From: Hyphomicrobiales bacterium
GTDB lineage: Bacteria; Pseudomonadota; Alphaproteobacteria; Rhizobiales; OSC116
Direction: 5' to 3'
NCBI GenBank assembly: GCA_013214705.1
Contig: JABSRZ010000007.1
Location: forward strand, 149,335 to 213,334
DNA: 64,000 nt
Every line of letters starts with the position of its first letter. Position 1 is the stretch's first letter. The position numbers and the translations under genes are program-made. Under the pieces are notes generated by a model, which worked only from the letters and a program-made list of their open reading frames with translations, had not been told where the DNA came from and searched no databases. Shown here in pieces: positions 27,327-36,157 of the stretch.

Positions 27327-27344
27327 ATATGATTTCAATCATAT
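27327..27344. promoter_or_regulatory. Crp/Fnr-type operator between divergent genes
   Basis: ATATGATTTCAATCATAT: perfect 8-bp arms around TC, with the core TGAT-N4-ATCA that is the Fnr/Dnr half-site geometry. It lies between the His-rich exported protein gene and the Crp/Fnr gene, 10 nt before the latter's start, fitting autoregulation. Confidence 0.65.
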
Positions 27345-27353
27345 GTATATTAT

Positions 27354-27923
27354 ATGTTACCAAAATTATTTCATGATCTTCCTGCCAACGCCCTCAAAAA
27401 CATTAATTTCCAAAAATCAGAAACTATATTCCGTCAATATGATGAAACTTGTGGATTATATTTTGTTATATCTGGCAAAGTGTCGCTAAAAAGGCATTCA
27501 CCAAATGGCGATGAAATTATCATTCACAACGCAGGTAAGAATGAAACTTTTGCAGAGGCAGCTTTGTTTTCAAAGGAATATCATTGCGACGCCACGGCCA
27601 TAGAAACCACACAACTTGTCCTTATAAATAAGGCAGCGGTGCTAGCTCAAATGGCAAGCAACCCAATTTTTGCAATGAATCTATCTGCACAATTTGCGCG
27701 CCAAATACAAATATATCGACGAAGGTTAGAGATTCAAGCCATACAAAGTGCAGATGAGCGCGTATATGCCGCTATTGGCGACGGCATGTTACAAGGAAAT
27801 ATTATTAAAGAATTAGCCGCACATATCGGCCTTAGCCACGAGGCCACCTATCGCTCGTTAGCGAATTTGGTAAAACGTAATAAGCTCACCAAATTCGCCC
27901 GAGGCAAATATATAATTAAATAG
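27354..27923 (+). CDS. Crp/Fnr-family transcriptional regulator
   Basis: A 189-residue regulator: cyclic-nucleotide-binding-like beta barrel (about 20-115, YFVISGKVSLKRHSPNGDEIIIHNAG), a dimer helix (about 115-140) and a winged helix-turn-helix (about 145-185, IIKELAAHIGLSHEATYRSLANLVKR). No N-terminal cysteine cluster as in FNR, so no Fe-S cofactor; the effector is unknown. There is no Shine-Dalgarno before the ATG, and TTGACC (27319) with a -10-like TATGTA (27342) would start transcription close to the ATG, so the mRNA may be leaderless. The dyad at 27327-27344 overlaps this promoter. Confidence 0.85.
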   Translation: MLPKLFHDLPANALKNINFQKSETIFRQYDETCGLYFVISGKVSLKRHSPNGDEIIIHNAGKNETFAEAALFSKEYHCDATAIETTQLVLINKAAVLAQMASNPIFAMNLSAQFARQIQIYRRRLEIQAIQSADERVYAAIGDGMLQGNIIKELAAHIGLSHEATYRSLANLVKRNKLTKFARGKYIIK

Positions 27924-27924
27924 A

Positions 27925-28851
27925 TTATTTAGGGTCTAGCGCGTCGCGCAAACCGTCGCCAATGAACAAGAAGCAATAAAGGCCAACCACAAAAAAGCCG
28001 ATCGGGAAGCCGAGCTGCCACGGCGTGCCATATTGAATTTGGCCAGCACCTTCATTAATTAACGCGCCCCAAGAAGTTAGTGGTTCTTGAATGCCAAGTC
28101 CTAAAAATGAGATAAAGCTTTCGGTCAATATCAAACCCGGAATGAGCAATGAAGTGTAGATAACCACAATGCCCAGCAGGTTGGGTATGATGTGACGGGT
28201 GATGATGCGTATATTGCCCACACCTGCCGAACGCGCGGCTTCGACATATTCTTTATTCTTAATCGCCAAGGTTTGGCCACGTACAATACGCGCCATGTCC
28301 ATCCAAGCAAATAAACCGATTGCCAAAAATAGCAAAAATATCGAACGGCCAAACACCACCATCGCGATGATGATGATAAACATGGTCGGAATGGACATCA
28401 AAATGTCGACAAATCGCATCATCACATTGTCTAACCGGCCGCCAAAATAGCCCGCAATAGCGCCATAAAACAAGCCGATTACCACCGCCACTGCGGTGCC
28501 CAAAAGCCCAACCAATAATGATATTTGTGTGCCTTGCAAGGTGCGGGCAAAAATATCGCGGCCCAAATTATCAGTGCCAAAATAATGGCCATTTTCTATA
28601 TTCGGTTGGCCGGCGGCTCTGGCATCGCCAATTAGGTTCCAGTCAATGGTCTCATAATCCCATGGTGCAAAAAACGGGGCAATGAAAGATACCAACACCA
28701 TAATTGTCAAAATTACCACACTCGTGACCGCGGCTTTGTTTTTTCTAAACCGCACATAGGCGTCTTGCCACAATGAGCGGCCTTTGATGTTTTGCTGGTC
28801 GAGCAGCCTATCGGCCACATCTGCCAATTTTTTTCTATTCATAAAAAACAT
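27925..28851 (-). CDS. oppC: Oligopeptide ABC transporter permease OppC
   Basis: A 308-residue inner-membrane permease. After an N-terminal cytoplasmic helix and first membrane segment, the long periplasmic loop (FAPWDYETIDWNLIGDARAAGQPNIENGHYFGTDNLGRDIFART) with GTDNLGRDIFAR is the OppC/DppC fingerprint; the EAA coupling loop is EYVEAARSAGVGNIRIITRHIIPN. It follows oppB after 9 nt and ends the opp operon, 1 nt from the convergent Crp/Fnr gene. Confidence 0.92.
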   Translation of the reverse strand: MFFMNRKKLADVADRLLDQQNIKGRSLWQDAYVRFRKNKAAVTSVVILTIMVLVSFIAPFFAPWDYETIDWNLIGDARAAGQPNIENGHYFGTDNLGRDIFARTLQGTQISLLVGLLGTAVAVVIGLFYGAIAGYFGGRLDNVMMRFVDILMSIPTMFIIIIAMVVFGRSIFLLFLAIGLFAWMDMARIVRGQTLAIKNKEYVEAARSAGVGNIRIITRHIIPNLLGIVVIYTSLLIPGLILTESFISFLGLGIQEPLTSWGALINEGAGQIQYGTPWQLGFPIGFFVVGLYCFLFIGDGLRDALDPK

Positions 28852-28860
28852 ATCGGCCTC

Positions 28861-29784
28861 CTACAATTTAATCTTGGGGTCGAGCCAAGCGTATAAAATA
28901 TCAACAACAGCGCTAAATATAATGGTCAAAACGCCAAACAAAATGGTCACGCCCATCAGCAGAGAATAATCTCGGCTTAAAGCCGCTTCCACAAAAAACT
29001 GGCCCATACCACCAGTGCTGAAATATATATCAATAACCACTGAACCAGAAATCATACCCACAAATGCTGGGCCTAAATATGACATTATTGGCAATAATGC
29101 TGGTTTTATGGCATGCCTAAAAATAATGGTTCGGGCAGGTAAGCCTTTGGCTTTTGCCGTGCGGATGAAGTTAGAGTTTAAAACCTCGAGCATAGAGCCG
29201 CGGGTTAAACGGGCAATCGATGCCATAAAGCTGGTTGATAAAGCGATAACCGGCAATATGATGTTTTGCCATGCGCCATTATTCCAACCACCACCGGGTA
29301 GCAAATCTAACCATAGGGTGAATATGATAATCAAAATAGGTGCCATGATAAAGTTAGGCAGCACTTGTGCTCCGATAGATACACCAACAGCAAAATAATC
29401 TATCCAGGTGTTGTGTTTTACAGCTGCAGTAATGCCCAGAGCAATGCCAACAGTTGTGGCAACAAAAAATGACCATAGGCCATATGTCATGGTTATAGGG
29501 AAGCCCTGCGCGATGATGTCATTTACCGATATATCTTTATATTTAAATGAAGGACCAAAATCGAAATGGAATATAATGCTGGTTATATAATTCCATAATT
29601 GTTCTGGCCACGATTTGTCTAAGCCGTATTTGGCATTAATATTTGCCAAAACTTCGGGCGGTAATTCTTTTTCTGATGTGAAAGGGCCACCAGGAGCTAG
29701 ATGCATGAGCACGAAAGATACAATGATCAGCAGGAGCAGCGTCGGTATCGATGACAAAAACCGCACTATAATAAATTTTAACAT
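28861..29784 (-). CDS. oppB: Oligopeptide ABC transporter permease OppB
   Basis: A 307-residue permease with six membrane segments. The N-terminus (RFLSSIPTLLLLIIVSFVLMHLAPGGPF) with PGGPF and the coupling loop FIRTAKAKGLPARTIIFRHAIKPALLPI are typical of OppB. It pairs with OppC. A hairpin terminator lies between it and oppA upstream, so its expression is probably lower than that of the binding protein. Confidence 0.92.
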   Translation of the reverse strand: MLKFIIVRFLSSIPTLLLLIIVSFVLMHLAPGGPFTSEKELPPEVLANINAKYGLDKSWPEQLWNYITSIIFHFDFGPSFKYKDISVNDIIAQGFPITMTYGLWSFFVATTVGIALGITAAVKHNTWIDYFAVGVSIGAQVLPNFIMAPILIIIFTLWLDLLPGGGWNNGAWQNIILPVIALSTSFMASIARLTRGSMLEVLNSNFIRTAKAKGLPARTIIFRHAIKPALLPIMSYLGPAFVGMISGSVVIDIYFSTGGMGQFFVEAALSRDYSLLMGVTILFGVLTIIFSAVVDILYAWLDPKIKL

Positions 29785-29856
29785 TTTTAAATGCCTTTAT
29801 CCGATATTTTGATGTTAGGTAAAATATCAAATGAACCAATGAGGATAAATATCCGT

Positions 29857-29899
29857 CAAAAAATAAAAGCACCGCGCCTTAATGAAAAGGTGCGATGCT
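29857..29899 (-). terminator. Attenuating terminator between oppA and oppB
   Basis: On the minus strand a 13-bp stem (29868-29880 with 29887-29899, two G-U-type mismatches), 6-nt loop and a U-rich run (TTTTATTTTTTG). It begins 15 nt after the oppA stop and precedes oppBC, a position suited to partial termination. Confidence 0.75.
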
Positions 29900-29913
29900 C
29901 CCAATTTTTATGC

Positions 29914-31557
29914 TTACTTCACTTCGATTTTATACATATCTTTTGAGTAAGTTTTCAACATTACATTCTCAATAGGATAACCTTTAAGAGAAGGTTTCAA
30001 CATCACAACACCTGTATAATGATATACCGGAATTAGAGGCATCTCATCAGCCAGAATTTGCTCAGCTGTTGTGTAATGCGCGTTGGCATTTGCACTAGAT
30101 GATGCAGCACGAACTTCTTTGTCATATGCAGGGTTGCTGTATAGACCGTCGTTGTTACCATGCTTAGAATCAAACAGATCTAGGAATGTAGAGGCTTCGT
30201 TATAATCACCACACCAACCACTACGGGCGATTGAGAATGATTGTGTGTTACGTGTTTCGAGGAATGTTTTCCATTCTTCGTTAGCCAATGTAGCTTCAAC
30301 ACCCAATTTTTGTTTCCACATAGCGGCAACAGCGATCGCAATTTTCTTGTGACCTTCTGAAGTGTTATATAGCAATTCAAATGTTAGTGGGTTGTCGCTG
30401 CCATAACCAGCTTCAGCTAGTAATTCTACAGCTTTGGCATCACGTTCAGCTTGTGACCATTCACCATATGGCACTGATGGCACTTTAAAGCCAGCAGTCG
30501 CGCCCGGTGTATATGTGTAAGCCGGAATTTGGCCACCTTTAGTCACTTTTTCAACAATCACGTCACGGTCCATAGCGTATGATAGCGCTTTACGTACACG
30601 AACATCTTTAAAGGCTTCTGGAGCGCTATCAGATACGTTAAATACATAATAATAAGTACACAGACGTGGGAATTTGAAAGTTTCATCAGGCATAGAAATG
30701 GCTAGATCAGGATATTGACCTGTAGGCACAGCAGTTCTGTCCATTTCACCAGCTTTATAACGCGTAAACGCAACGTTTTCATCGCTAATCACTAAAGTCA
30801 CAACTTTGTCTAGAATTGTGTTGGCGTCATCCCAATATAGTGGGTTACGTACACGAGTTGTTGTTTCTTTAAGCTTCCACTCGGTAAGTGTGTAAGCGCC
30901 GTTACCAACCATATTTTCAGGCTTAGTCCACTCAGAACCATGCTTTTCAATAGTCGCTTGATGAGTTGGGAATGTTGTGGCATGAGCCGTCATATCAGCA
31001 AAATATGGTAGAGCTTTAGTCAAAGTCACTTGAAGTGTGAAATCGTCAAGAGCTACAACACCAAGTTCAGATGGTTCTTTGTCGCCAGCAATAATATCAG
31101 CACCATTCACGATAGACATAATGTCCATATACCATGAATATGGTGAACCAGTTGCAGGGTCAACAGCACGACGCCAAGCATAAACAAAGTCACCAGCAGT
31201 TACAGTTTCGCCGTTTGACCATTTAGAATCTTTACGCAGGTTAAATGTATAAACTGTGTTGCCTTCAGAAGCTTCCCAGCTCATCGCAACGCCGGGTATT
31301 AAGTTACCTTTAGCATCTTGATTGGTTAGGCCTTCAAAAAGGTCACGGATAATTTCTGAACCCGTTACATCTTCTACTATTTGTGGGTCAAGTGATGGAA
31401 TGCCATCAAGCATACGATAAGTGTATGTTTGGTCAGCAGCCAAAGTTTCGCCAGCCATTGGTGTAGCCGCTTGTGCGCTAACCGATGAAAGCGCCGTAGC
31501 ACCTGCAAGCAGCGCAATTGTTGCACCCTTGGTAAATGTAGTTTTTAGTAATGTCAT
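29914..31557 (-). CDS. oppA: Oligopeptide ABC transporter substrate-binding protein OppA
   Basis: A 547-residue periplasmic peptide-binding protein (SBP_bac_5 family). A signal peptide (ALLAGATALSSVSAQA) precedes a mature domain with IPSLDPQIVEDVTGSEIIRDLFEGL, the family's first conserved block, then YTFNLRKDSKWSNGETVTAGDFVYAWRR, the signature of OppA/DppA proteins. Strong AGGGAGAG ribosome site. Codon choice is more uniform than in its neighbours, consistent with high expression. It lies 341 nt after oppDF and probably has its own promoter there. Confidence 0.92.
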   Translation of the reverse strand: MTLLKTTFTKGATIALLAGATALSSVSAQAATPMAGETLAADQTYTYRMLDGIPSLDPQIVEDVTGSEIIRDLFEGLTNQDAKGNLIPGVAMSWEASEGNTVYTFNLRKDSKWSNGETVTAGDFVYAWRRAVDPATGSPYSWYMDIMSIVNGADIIAGDKEPSELGVVALDDFTLQVTLTKALPYFADMTAHATTFPTHQATIEKHGSEWTKPENMVGNGAYTLTEWKLKETTTRVRNPLYWDDANTILDKVVTLVISDENVAFTRYKAGEMDRTAVPTGQYPDLAISMPDETFKFPRLCTYYYVFNVSDSAPEAFKDVRVRKALSYAMDRDVIVEKVTKGGQIPAYTYTPGATAGFKVPSVPYGEWSQAERDAKAVELLAEAGYGSDNPLTFELLYNTSEGHKKIAIAVAAMWKQKLGVEATLANEEWKTFLETRNTQSFSIARSGWCGDYNEASTFLDLFDSKHGNNDGLYSNPAYDKEVRAASSSANANAHYTTAEQILADEMPLIPVYHYTGVVMLKPSLKGYPIENVMLKTYSKDMYKIEVK

Positions 31558-31898
31558 ATTATTCTCTCCCTAGTTTTTACTAAATTGAACAGAAAATTGT
31601 CTATAAAAACAATTAACTTCAATCCCAAAATGTAAGTTTTCTCCTCATTACATTTTAGTGATATCGAACGGTAACGGATTAATTAAGGTTGCACAATAAG
31701 TTTGAATGCATGAGCAATGCTTAACAAGTGTTAATTGACGCTAACGTCACATTGCCTGAACCATCTAAGACACGGAAAAATTAGCGAAAATAGGTTTAAA
31801 ACGGACTAATTTTAATCACCTTACGAAGGGTAATATATGTATAATTTTTAACTGTGTACAACCTCAATATTAACCATGAGCTGGCAATTTCTTGCGTT
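31558..31898. other. Intergenic region oppDF-oppA
   Basis: 341 bp without a gene. It probably holds an oppA promoter reading leftward. The only clear symmetric element is TGACG-CTAA-CGTCA (31736-31749), 179 nt upstream of the oppA start. No terminator for oppDF is evident. Confidence 0.45.
31736..31749. promoter_or_regulatory. Dyad TGACG-N4-CGTCA upstream of oppA
   Basis: TGACGCTAACGTCA, 5-bp arms around 4 nt. A short symmetric site that could be an operator; its arms are short enough that chance is a real alternative. Confidence 0.25.
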
Positions 31899-33533
31899 TC
31901 AAGAGGCAATTTCTGTCAGTTCAAAAGCCGCATCAATTAAGGTCCGACAATACTCCGTTTGCGGATTTTCGAATATCTCGGTAGCTGTGCCCTGTTCTAC
32001 AATCACGCCATCTTTCATCACCAACACAAAATCTGACATGGCTTTAACCACGGCTAAATCGTGGCTGATGAACAGATATGAAATCGAATATTTTTTCTGA
32101 ATTTTGCGCAATAGTTCAATCACCGTCACCTGAACAGACCTATCAAGGGCCGATGTGGGCTCGTCTAACAAAATAAACTTGGGTTCTAAAATAATAGCCC
32201 GGGCGATGGCGATTCTTTGGCGTTGGCCGCCCGAAAACTCATGCGGATAACGGTTAATTGCCAAATGCGGGTCTATTTCAACCTCACGCAGCACTTCTTC
32301 TACCCGCTTCAGGCGCTGCTTTTTGTTCATTTCTGGTCTGTGTACATAAAGTGATTCTGACACAATCTCACCGACGGTTAAGCGGGGTGACAAAGACCCA
32401 TATGGGTCTTGAAACACAATCTGCATGTCGGCGCGCAAGGGGCGCAAATTATCGACAGACATACCATTTATGTTGTTGCCATCAAACTCTATGGTTCCTT
32501 CTGCATCTATTAATTGCACCAATGCACGGCCTAAAGTCGATTTTCCAGAGCCAGACTCACCCACAATGCCAATGGTTTGCCCGGGTTTAATTTGAATTGA
32601 AACACCTTTAACCGCATCAAATGTTTTGGTCACTCGGCCAAACATATTGGTTTTTATTGGGTACCTTACCCAAATATCTTCGCCCAACACCAAGTTATCG
32701 TCATTTGCAGAGCTTAAATCTGTCTTCATACCCCGGGGAATGCTGTCTAAAAGCTGTTTGGTATAAGCATGTTTTGGCGCGGTAAATACATCATCAATTT
32801 TGCCGCTTTCAACGATTTCGCCTTCTTTCATCACGCATACATTGTCACAAAAATGCTTGGCAACCCCCAAATCATGGGTGATGAATAAAATCGACATATG
32901 CATTTTTTCTTGCAACGATTTCAGCAAATCCAGCACTTCGGCTTGAATGGTCACATCCAAAGCGGTTGTTGGCTCGTCAGCAATCAGCAAATCTGGCTCA
33001 TTCGCCAGCGCCATGGCTATCATTATACGTTGCAATTGCCCGCCCGAAAATTCATGCGGGTAGGTTTTAATGCGCTGGGCGGCGTCTTTAATGCCAACCA
33101 ATTCTAACAATTCTATGGTGCGTTTTTTGGCGTTAGATTTAGACATGTTCTTGTGCAATACGAGAACTTCTATAATTTGCAGGCCAATGGTTAAGTAGGG
33201 GTTTAACGAGGTCATCGGTTCTTGAAAAATCATCGCGACGCGGTTGCCACGTTGGGTGCTCAAAAAACTTTCTTTGGCATGCAGCATTTCTTGGCCTTCA
33301 AACAAAACCGAAGATTTTTCACCATAGACGGTAATTTTGTCGGGCAATAATTGCATAATCGCCATAGATGTAACTGACTTGCCAGAGCCAGATTCGCCGA
33401 CAATAGCCAGAGTTTCATTTCTTTTTATGTCAAATGATATATTTCTAACGGCCTTGATTTCGCCAGCTTCGGTGAAAAAACTAACCGATAGATTTTTCAC
33501 TTCTAGAATTTTGTCGTTTTTGATATTGCTCAT
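31899..33533 (-). CDS. oppDF: Fused dual ATPase of oligopeptide ABC transporter (OppD-OppF)
   Basis: A 544-residue protein with two complete ATPase domains fused in one chain. Both halves have Walker A GESGSGKS, signature FSGGQ(L/R)QRI and Walker B ([23 protein letters not shown]), and the oligopeptide-transporter extensions after each. Fused DF proteins are common in Rhizobiales peptide uptake systems. Gene order here is DF-A-B-C, with the ATPase first and far from the permeases. A 26-codon ORF and its ribosome site are divergent 54 nt away. Confidence 0.92.
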   Translation of the reverse strand: MSNIKNDKILEVKNLSVSFFTEAGEIKAVRNISFDIKRNETLAIVGESGSGKSVTSMAIMQLLPDKITVYGEKSSVLFEGQEMLHAKESFLSTQRGNRVAMIFQEPMTSLNPYLTIGLQIIEVLVLHKNMSKSNAKKRTIELLELVGIKDAAQRIKTYPHEFSGGQLQRIMIAMALANEPDLLIADEPTTALDVTIQAEVLDLLKSLQEKMHMSILFITHDLGVAKHFCDNVCVMKEGEIVESGKIDDVFTAPKHAYTKQLLDSIPRGMKTDLSSANDDNLVLGEDIWVRYPIKTNMFGRVTKTFDAVKGVSIQIKPGQTIGIVGESGSGKSTLGRALVQLIDAEGTIEFDGNNINGMSVDNLRPLRADMQIVFQDPYGSLSPRLTVGEIVSESLYVHRPEMNKKQRLKRVEEVLREVEIDPHLAINRYPHEFSGGQRQRIAIARAIILEPKFILLDEPTSALDRSVQVTVIELLRKIQKKYSISYLFISHDLAVVKAMSDFVLVMKDGVIVEQGTATEIFENPQTEYCRTLIDAAFELTEIAS

Positions 33534-33884
33534 GTCCGGCCCTACTATACGTTTATTAAATCACAATTAATCGACTATAGGAGAAAAATGCAAATTGTAA
33601 AACCAAATCGAAAGTCAAAATCAAGTGCATCCAGCTTTTTCTCTTATCTGACTGATTCATGGGCATAAAAATCGGGTGATAACCCCTGGGCTAATTTGAA
33701 ATTAAATTTTATTGGACTGGTTCGAATTGACTAAGTTATGACTTTCATAGTTAACCTGATGACGGGTTTGGCGAGTGTTAAACTATCGATTTGCTAAACA
33801 GCGACCATCCTATGGTGTTTACTTGTATTAATTATTATGCAACTGTTAGTTTGTAATTAACTTTTGTATAGTTCAGTAAATATC
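33534..33884. other. Divergent gap between oppDF and the OmpA-domain gene
   Basis: 351 bp. It holds the small ORF at 33588-33668; beyond that I see no terminator or strong palindrome. The promoter of the envelope cassette downstream is expected in the right half, which is very AT-rich. Confidence 0.4.
33588..33668 (+). CDS. Candidate 26-residue peptide
   Basis: ATG preceded by TAGGAG at ideal spacing opens a 26-codon frame ending TAA. The peptide begins MQIVKPNRKSKSSASS and ends FFSYLTDSWA: a basic, serine-rich first half and an aromatic second half, no membrane segment. It is too short for composition tests; the ribosome site and divergent placement next to oppDF are the only support. It could be a leader peptide or a small regulator. 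Confidence 0.4.
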   Translation: MQIVKPNRKSKSSASSFFSYLTDSWA

Positions 33885-34850
33885 ATGAAAAACCTACTTT
33901 ATTTCGCACTTTTGATATGCATGGCTAGTGTTCAAACCGCTTTTGGGAACTCATCTCCCCCAAAAGAAATCATCTTGTTAGATTGGAAGCAGACTGTAGC
34001 TTTGGAGCACGAAGATAGAAAAAATAGGATATTAGAAAATTTCAAGAAATACGTCATCGGGGAACCCAAATTTTATACTTATCTCATAAAAGCCGATGAA
34101 ATGCCACAATATGATATCGATATTCCTGTGTTGAGGATTGAACTGGTTGTCGATACTTTTTTTGATACAGATAAGGATATAGTCAAACCCTCGGCTTCCA
34201 GAGCGCTGGAGTTTCTGGCCAATAATTTCCGTGCAGATGTCCCCGATTTATCACTATTTATTACCGGACATGCTGATTCTCGCGGCAGCAACAAATATAA
34301 TTTGGACCTCTCAAATCGGCGAGCCAGAAATGTTGCAAAATATCTGCACGGTCTTGGGGTTGGTTTTGCAAATATTTGGAGCATCGGATTTGGCGAAATG
34401 GTTCCACTTGTGACCAATAACAGCCAAATAAATATGGCGCGAAATAGAAGAGTCGAATTTATTATTGCCGCAAAACCCGAAGCCATCGCGGTGTTTTTGG
34501 CAAAACAGAATGATGCGATTTGTGATGTATTGAAACATTGCGACCAATATTTGAGCGTGAGCAACAGTTTTATCGCCATTCCCGTTCAACGATCGGCCGA
34601 GGAAATTAACCTGGCTAAACCCGAAGATACGGTGATTGTTAGCAAACCAAAAATGGACATTAAGATTGATAAAGAAATTCAAAATGTGAATTTCACGACA
34701 AATGAGAAAACCATCCAGCTGGATTCTAAAATTATGGAAATCGAAGTTGAGAGTAAACTGAAGCAAATAGACATCGGCAAAAAAAGCAAAATTATAGAAA
34801 TAAAACCAAAAGATTTTATAGTTATTTACATCAAAAGCAGATCAAAATAG
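33885..34850 (+). CDS. Exported OmpA-domain protein with Lys-rich tail
   Basis: A 321-residue envelope protein and first gene of a four-gene cassette. A signal peptide (LLYFALLICMASVQTAFG) is followed by about 70 residues of unknown fold, an OmpA-like peptidoglycan-binding domain at about 95-215 (FFDTDKDIVKPSA..., TGHADSRGSNKYNLDLSNRRARNV with the Asp and Arg that grip diaminopimelate, MARNRRVEF) and a 100-residue tail of short repeating I/V-x-K segments (DKEIQNVNF, KTIQLDSKIMEIEVE, KLKQIDIGKKSKIIEIK) that may form beta structure. The ATG at 33885 was chosen because the signal peptide starts there; an in-frame TTG lies at 33864. The domain would anchor the cassette to the cell wall. Confidence 0.8.
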   Translation: MKNLLYFALLICMASVQTAFGNSSPPKEIILLDWKQTVALEHEDRKNRILENFKKYVIGEPKFYTYLIKADEMPQYDIDIPVLRIELVVDTFFDTDKDIVKPSASRALEFLANNFRADVPDLSLFITGHADSRGSNKYNLDLSNRRARNVAKYLHGLGVGFANIWSIGFGEMVPLVTNNSQINMARNRRVEFIIAAKPEAIAVFLAKQNDAICDVLKHCDQYLSVSNSFIAIPVQRSAEEINLAKPEDTVIVSKPKMDIKIDKEIQNVNFTTNEKTIQLDSKIMEIEVESKLKQIDIGKKSKIIEIKPKDFIVIYIKSRSK

Positions 34851-34859
34851 GGGTTAAAA

Positions 34860-36155
34860 ATGGACAATAAATCATTAGATGCATATCTTGATTTAGATAT
34901 TTCGATAGATGGCAAGATGGCAGAAAAACTATTTGTCTTAGTAGCTAATGATTTGAAAAGAGAAAAAATTTCAATCACTTCTTTGCAATATGATGATCTG
35001 GATACACCAGCAGGTTTCACACCTGCTATGATGGTTTGGTTTAAAGCAAATATTGCCTCTGCCAGAAGGAAGGCCATCTCTGAACTGACAAATAAATATG
35101 CCAAAATTAAAATAGGATCATCTGAAAATGGTTTTATACCCGAGGCTAGACAGCAAAAAATAGAAAAAACAAAATACGACAGCATAAGAACAGATCGGGA
35201 ACTATATTTCACTTTGGATGTTGTAAAGCGACAGATAGGAAAAGTAAACAAAGCTTTTGATGCATATCAAAAAAGAGAAAATGAAAATGGTGGCGAAGCC
35301 CCGAATGAGTGGCCACGCTTGCCATATTTTTTGTTGTTAATGTCTATTGGCGTTGCGGAAGCTTTCTTAAATTACAGTGCGCTGTTAACACAATTTAAAA
35401 CCATTCCTTTGGTGGCAATTGGCCTAACATTGTTGGTTGCCTTCGCAATTGCTTGGGGTGGGCATCAAATCGGCACCACCATTAAACAATGGAATCTACG
35501 CCTTGGCAAATCTGTAAAACCGGCAGATCGAACGACAAACAAGAGATGGTTCTCATTGGCTAATGTGCTGATTGTTCTGGCTTTGGTCGTGGTCGCTTGG
35601 TCTCGGGGTTCGCTATTGTTGACTTTAAATTCTGAGAAAATATTATTCGGCGAACAGCTTGCCGTTTTAGACTATGTATCTGCTTCTTTTTCAGTTGTAG
35701 GCAACCTAATTGTTCTTTCTTTGGGCGTGTTATTTGCTATGAGCGCGCATTGTAAAGTTCCCGGTTTGGCCATGGCAGAAAGTGTCTTAAAAACTGAAGA
35801 AGCCAAAATGAGCAAAATATATAAGAGAGAACTTGAGGATAAAAAAGGTGAACATATTGAGAAAGCCAAATTGGCTCATGAAAATTTGAATAACCTTGTG
35901 AAACTAAAAATGGATAATATATTTGAATTTGACTCATTGAATTCTGAACTGCATGACCTAAAAGCTCAAGACAACGCAGTCATCGCGGTTCTTACCGATT
36001 ATAAATCAAAATTATTGACTGATTGTGATGTAAAAACAACAAAAGATATATTTTATACCAACAATATTGAATTATATGACAATAATTCCGTAGAAAAATT
36101 AAGCAACATTGCATTCGATACACAACACATTCAACTAATGTTACTATTGGAGTGA
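34860..36155 (+). CDS. Four-helix membrane protein of unknown function
   Basis: A 431-residue inner-membrane protein I do not recognise. A charged, helical cytoplasmic-looking domain (1-150) precedes four hydrophobic segments at about 152-172, 180-202, 232-252 and 270-293, then a 135-residue charged coiled-coil tail (ESVLKTEEAKMSKIYKRELEDKKGEHIEKAKLAHEN). The segment FLLLMSIGVAEAFLNYSAL starts the membrane part. AGGGG precedes the ATG, 9 nt after the OmpA-domain gene; the next gene starts 2 nt after its stop, so the three are one operon. Flanking soluble domains around a membrane core suggest a signalling or scaffold role, but nothing proves it. Confidence 0.75.
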   Translation: MDNKSLDAYLDLDISIDGKMAEKLFVLVANDLKREKISITSLQYDDLDTPAGFTPAMMVWFKANIASARRKAISELTNKYAKIKIGSSENGFIPEARQQKIEKTKYDSIRTDRELYFTLDVVKRQIGKVNKAFDAYQKRENENGGEAPNEWPRLPYFLLLMSIGVAEAFLNYSALLTQFKTIPLVAIGLTLLVAFAIAWGGHQIGTTIKQWNLRLGKSVKPADRTTNKRWFSLANVLIVLALVVVAWSRGSLLLTLNSEKILFGEQLAVLDYVSASFSVVGNLIVLSLGVLFAMSAHCKVPGLAMAESVLKTEEAKMSKIYKRELEDKKGEHIEKAKLAHENLNNLVKLKMDNIFEFDSLNSELHDLKAQDNAVIAVLTDYKSKLLTDCDVKTTKDIFYTNNIELYDNNSVEKLSNIAFDTQHIQLMLLLE

Positions 36156-36157
36156 GC

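Noticed and set aside
33885..36155. Zorya-type defence system (OmpA domain plus membrane protein)
   Set aside because: The membrane protein lacks a MotA-like pattern and there is no helicase or nuclease gene of that system nearby.
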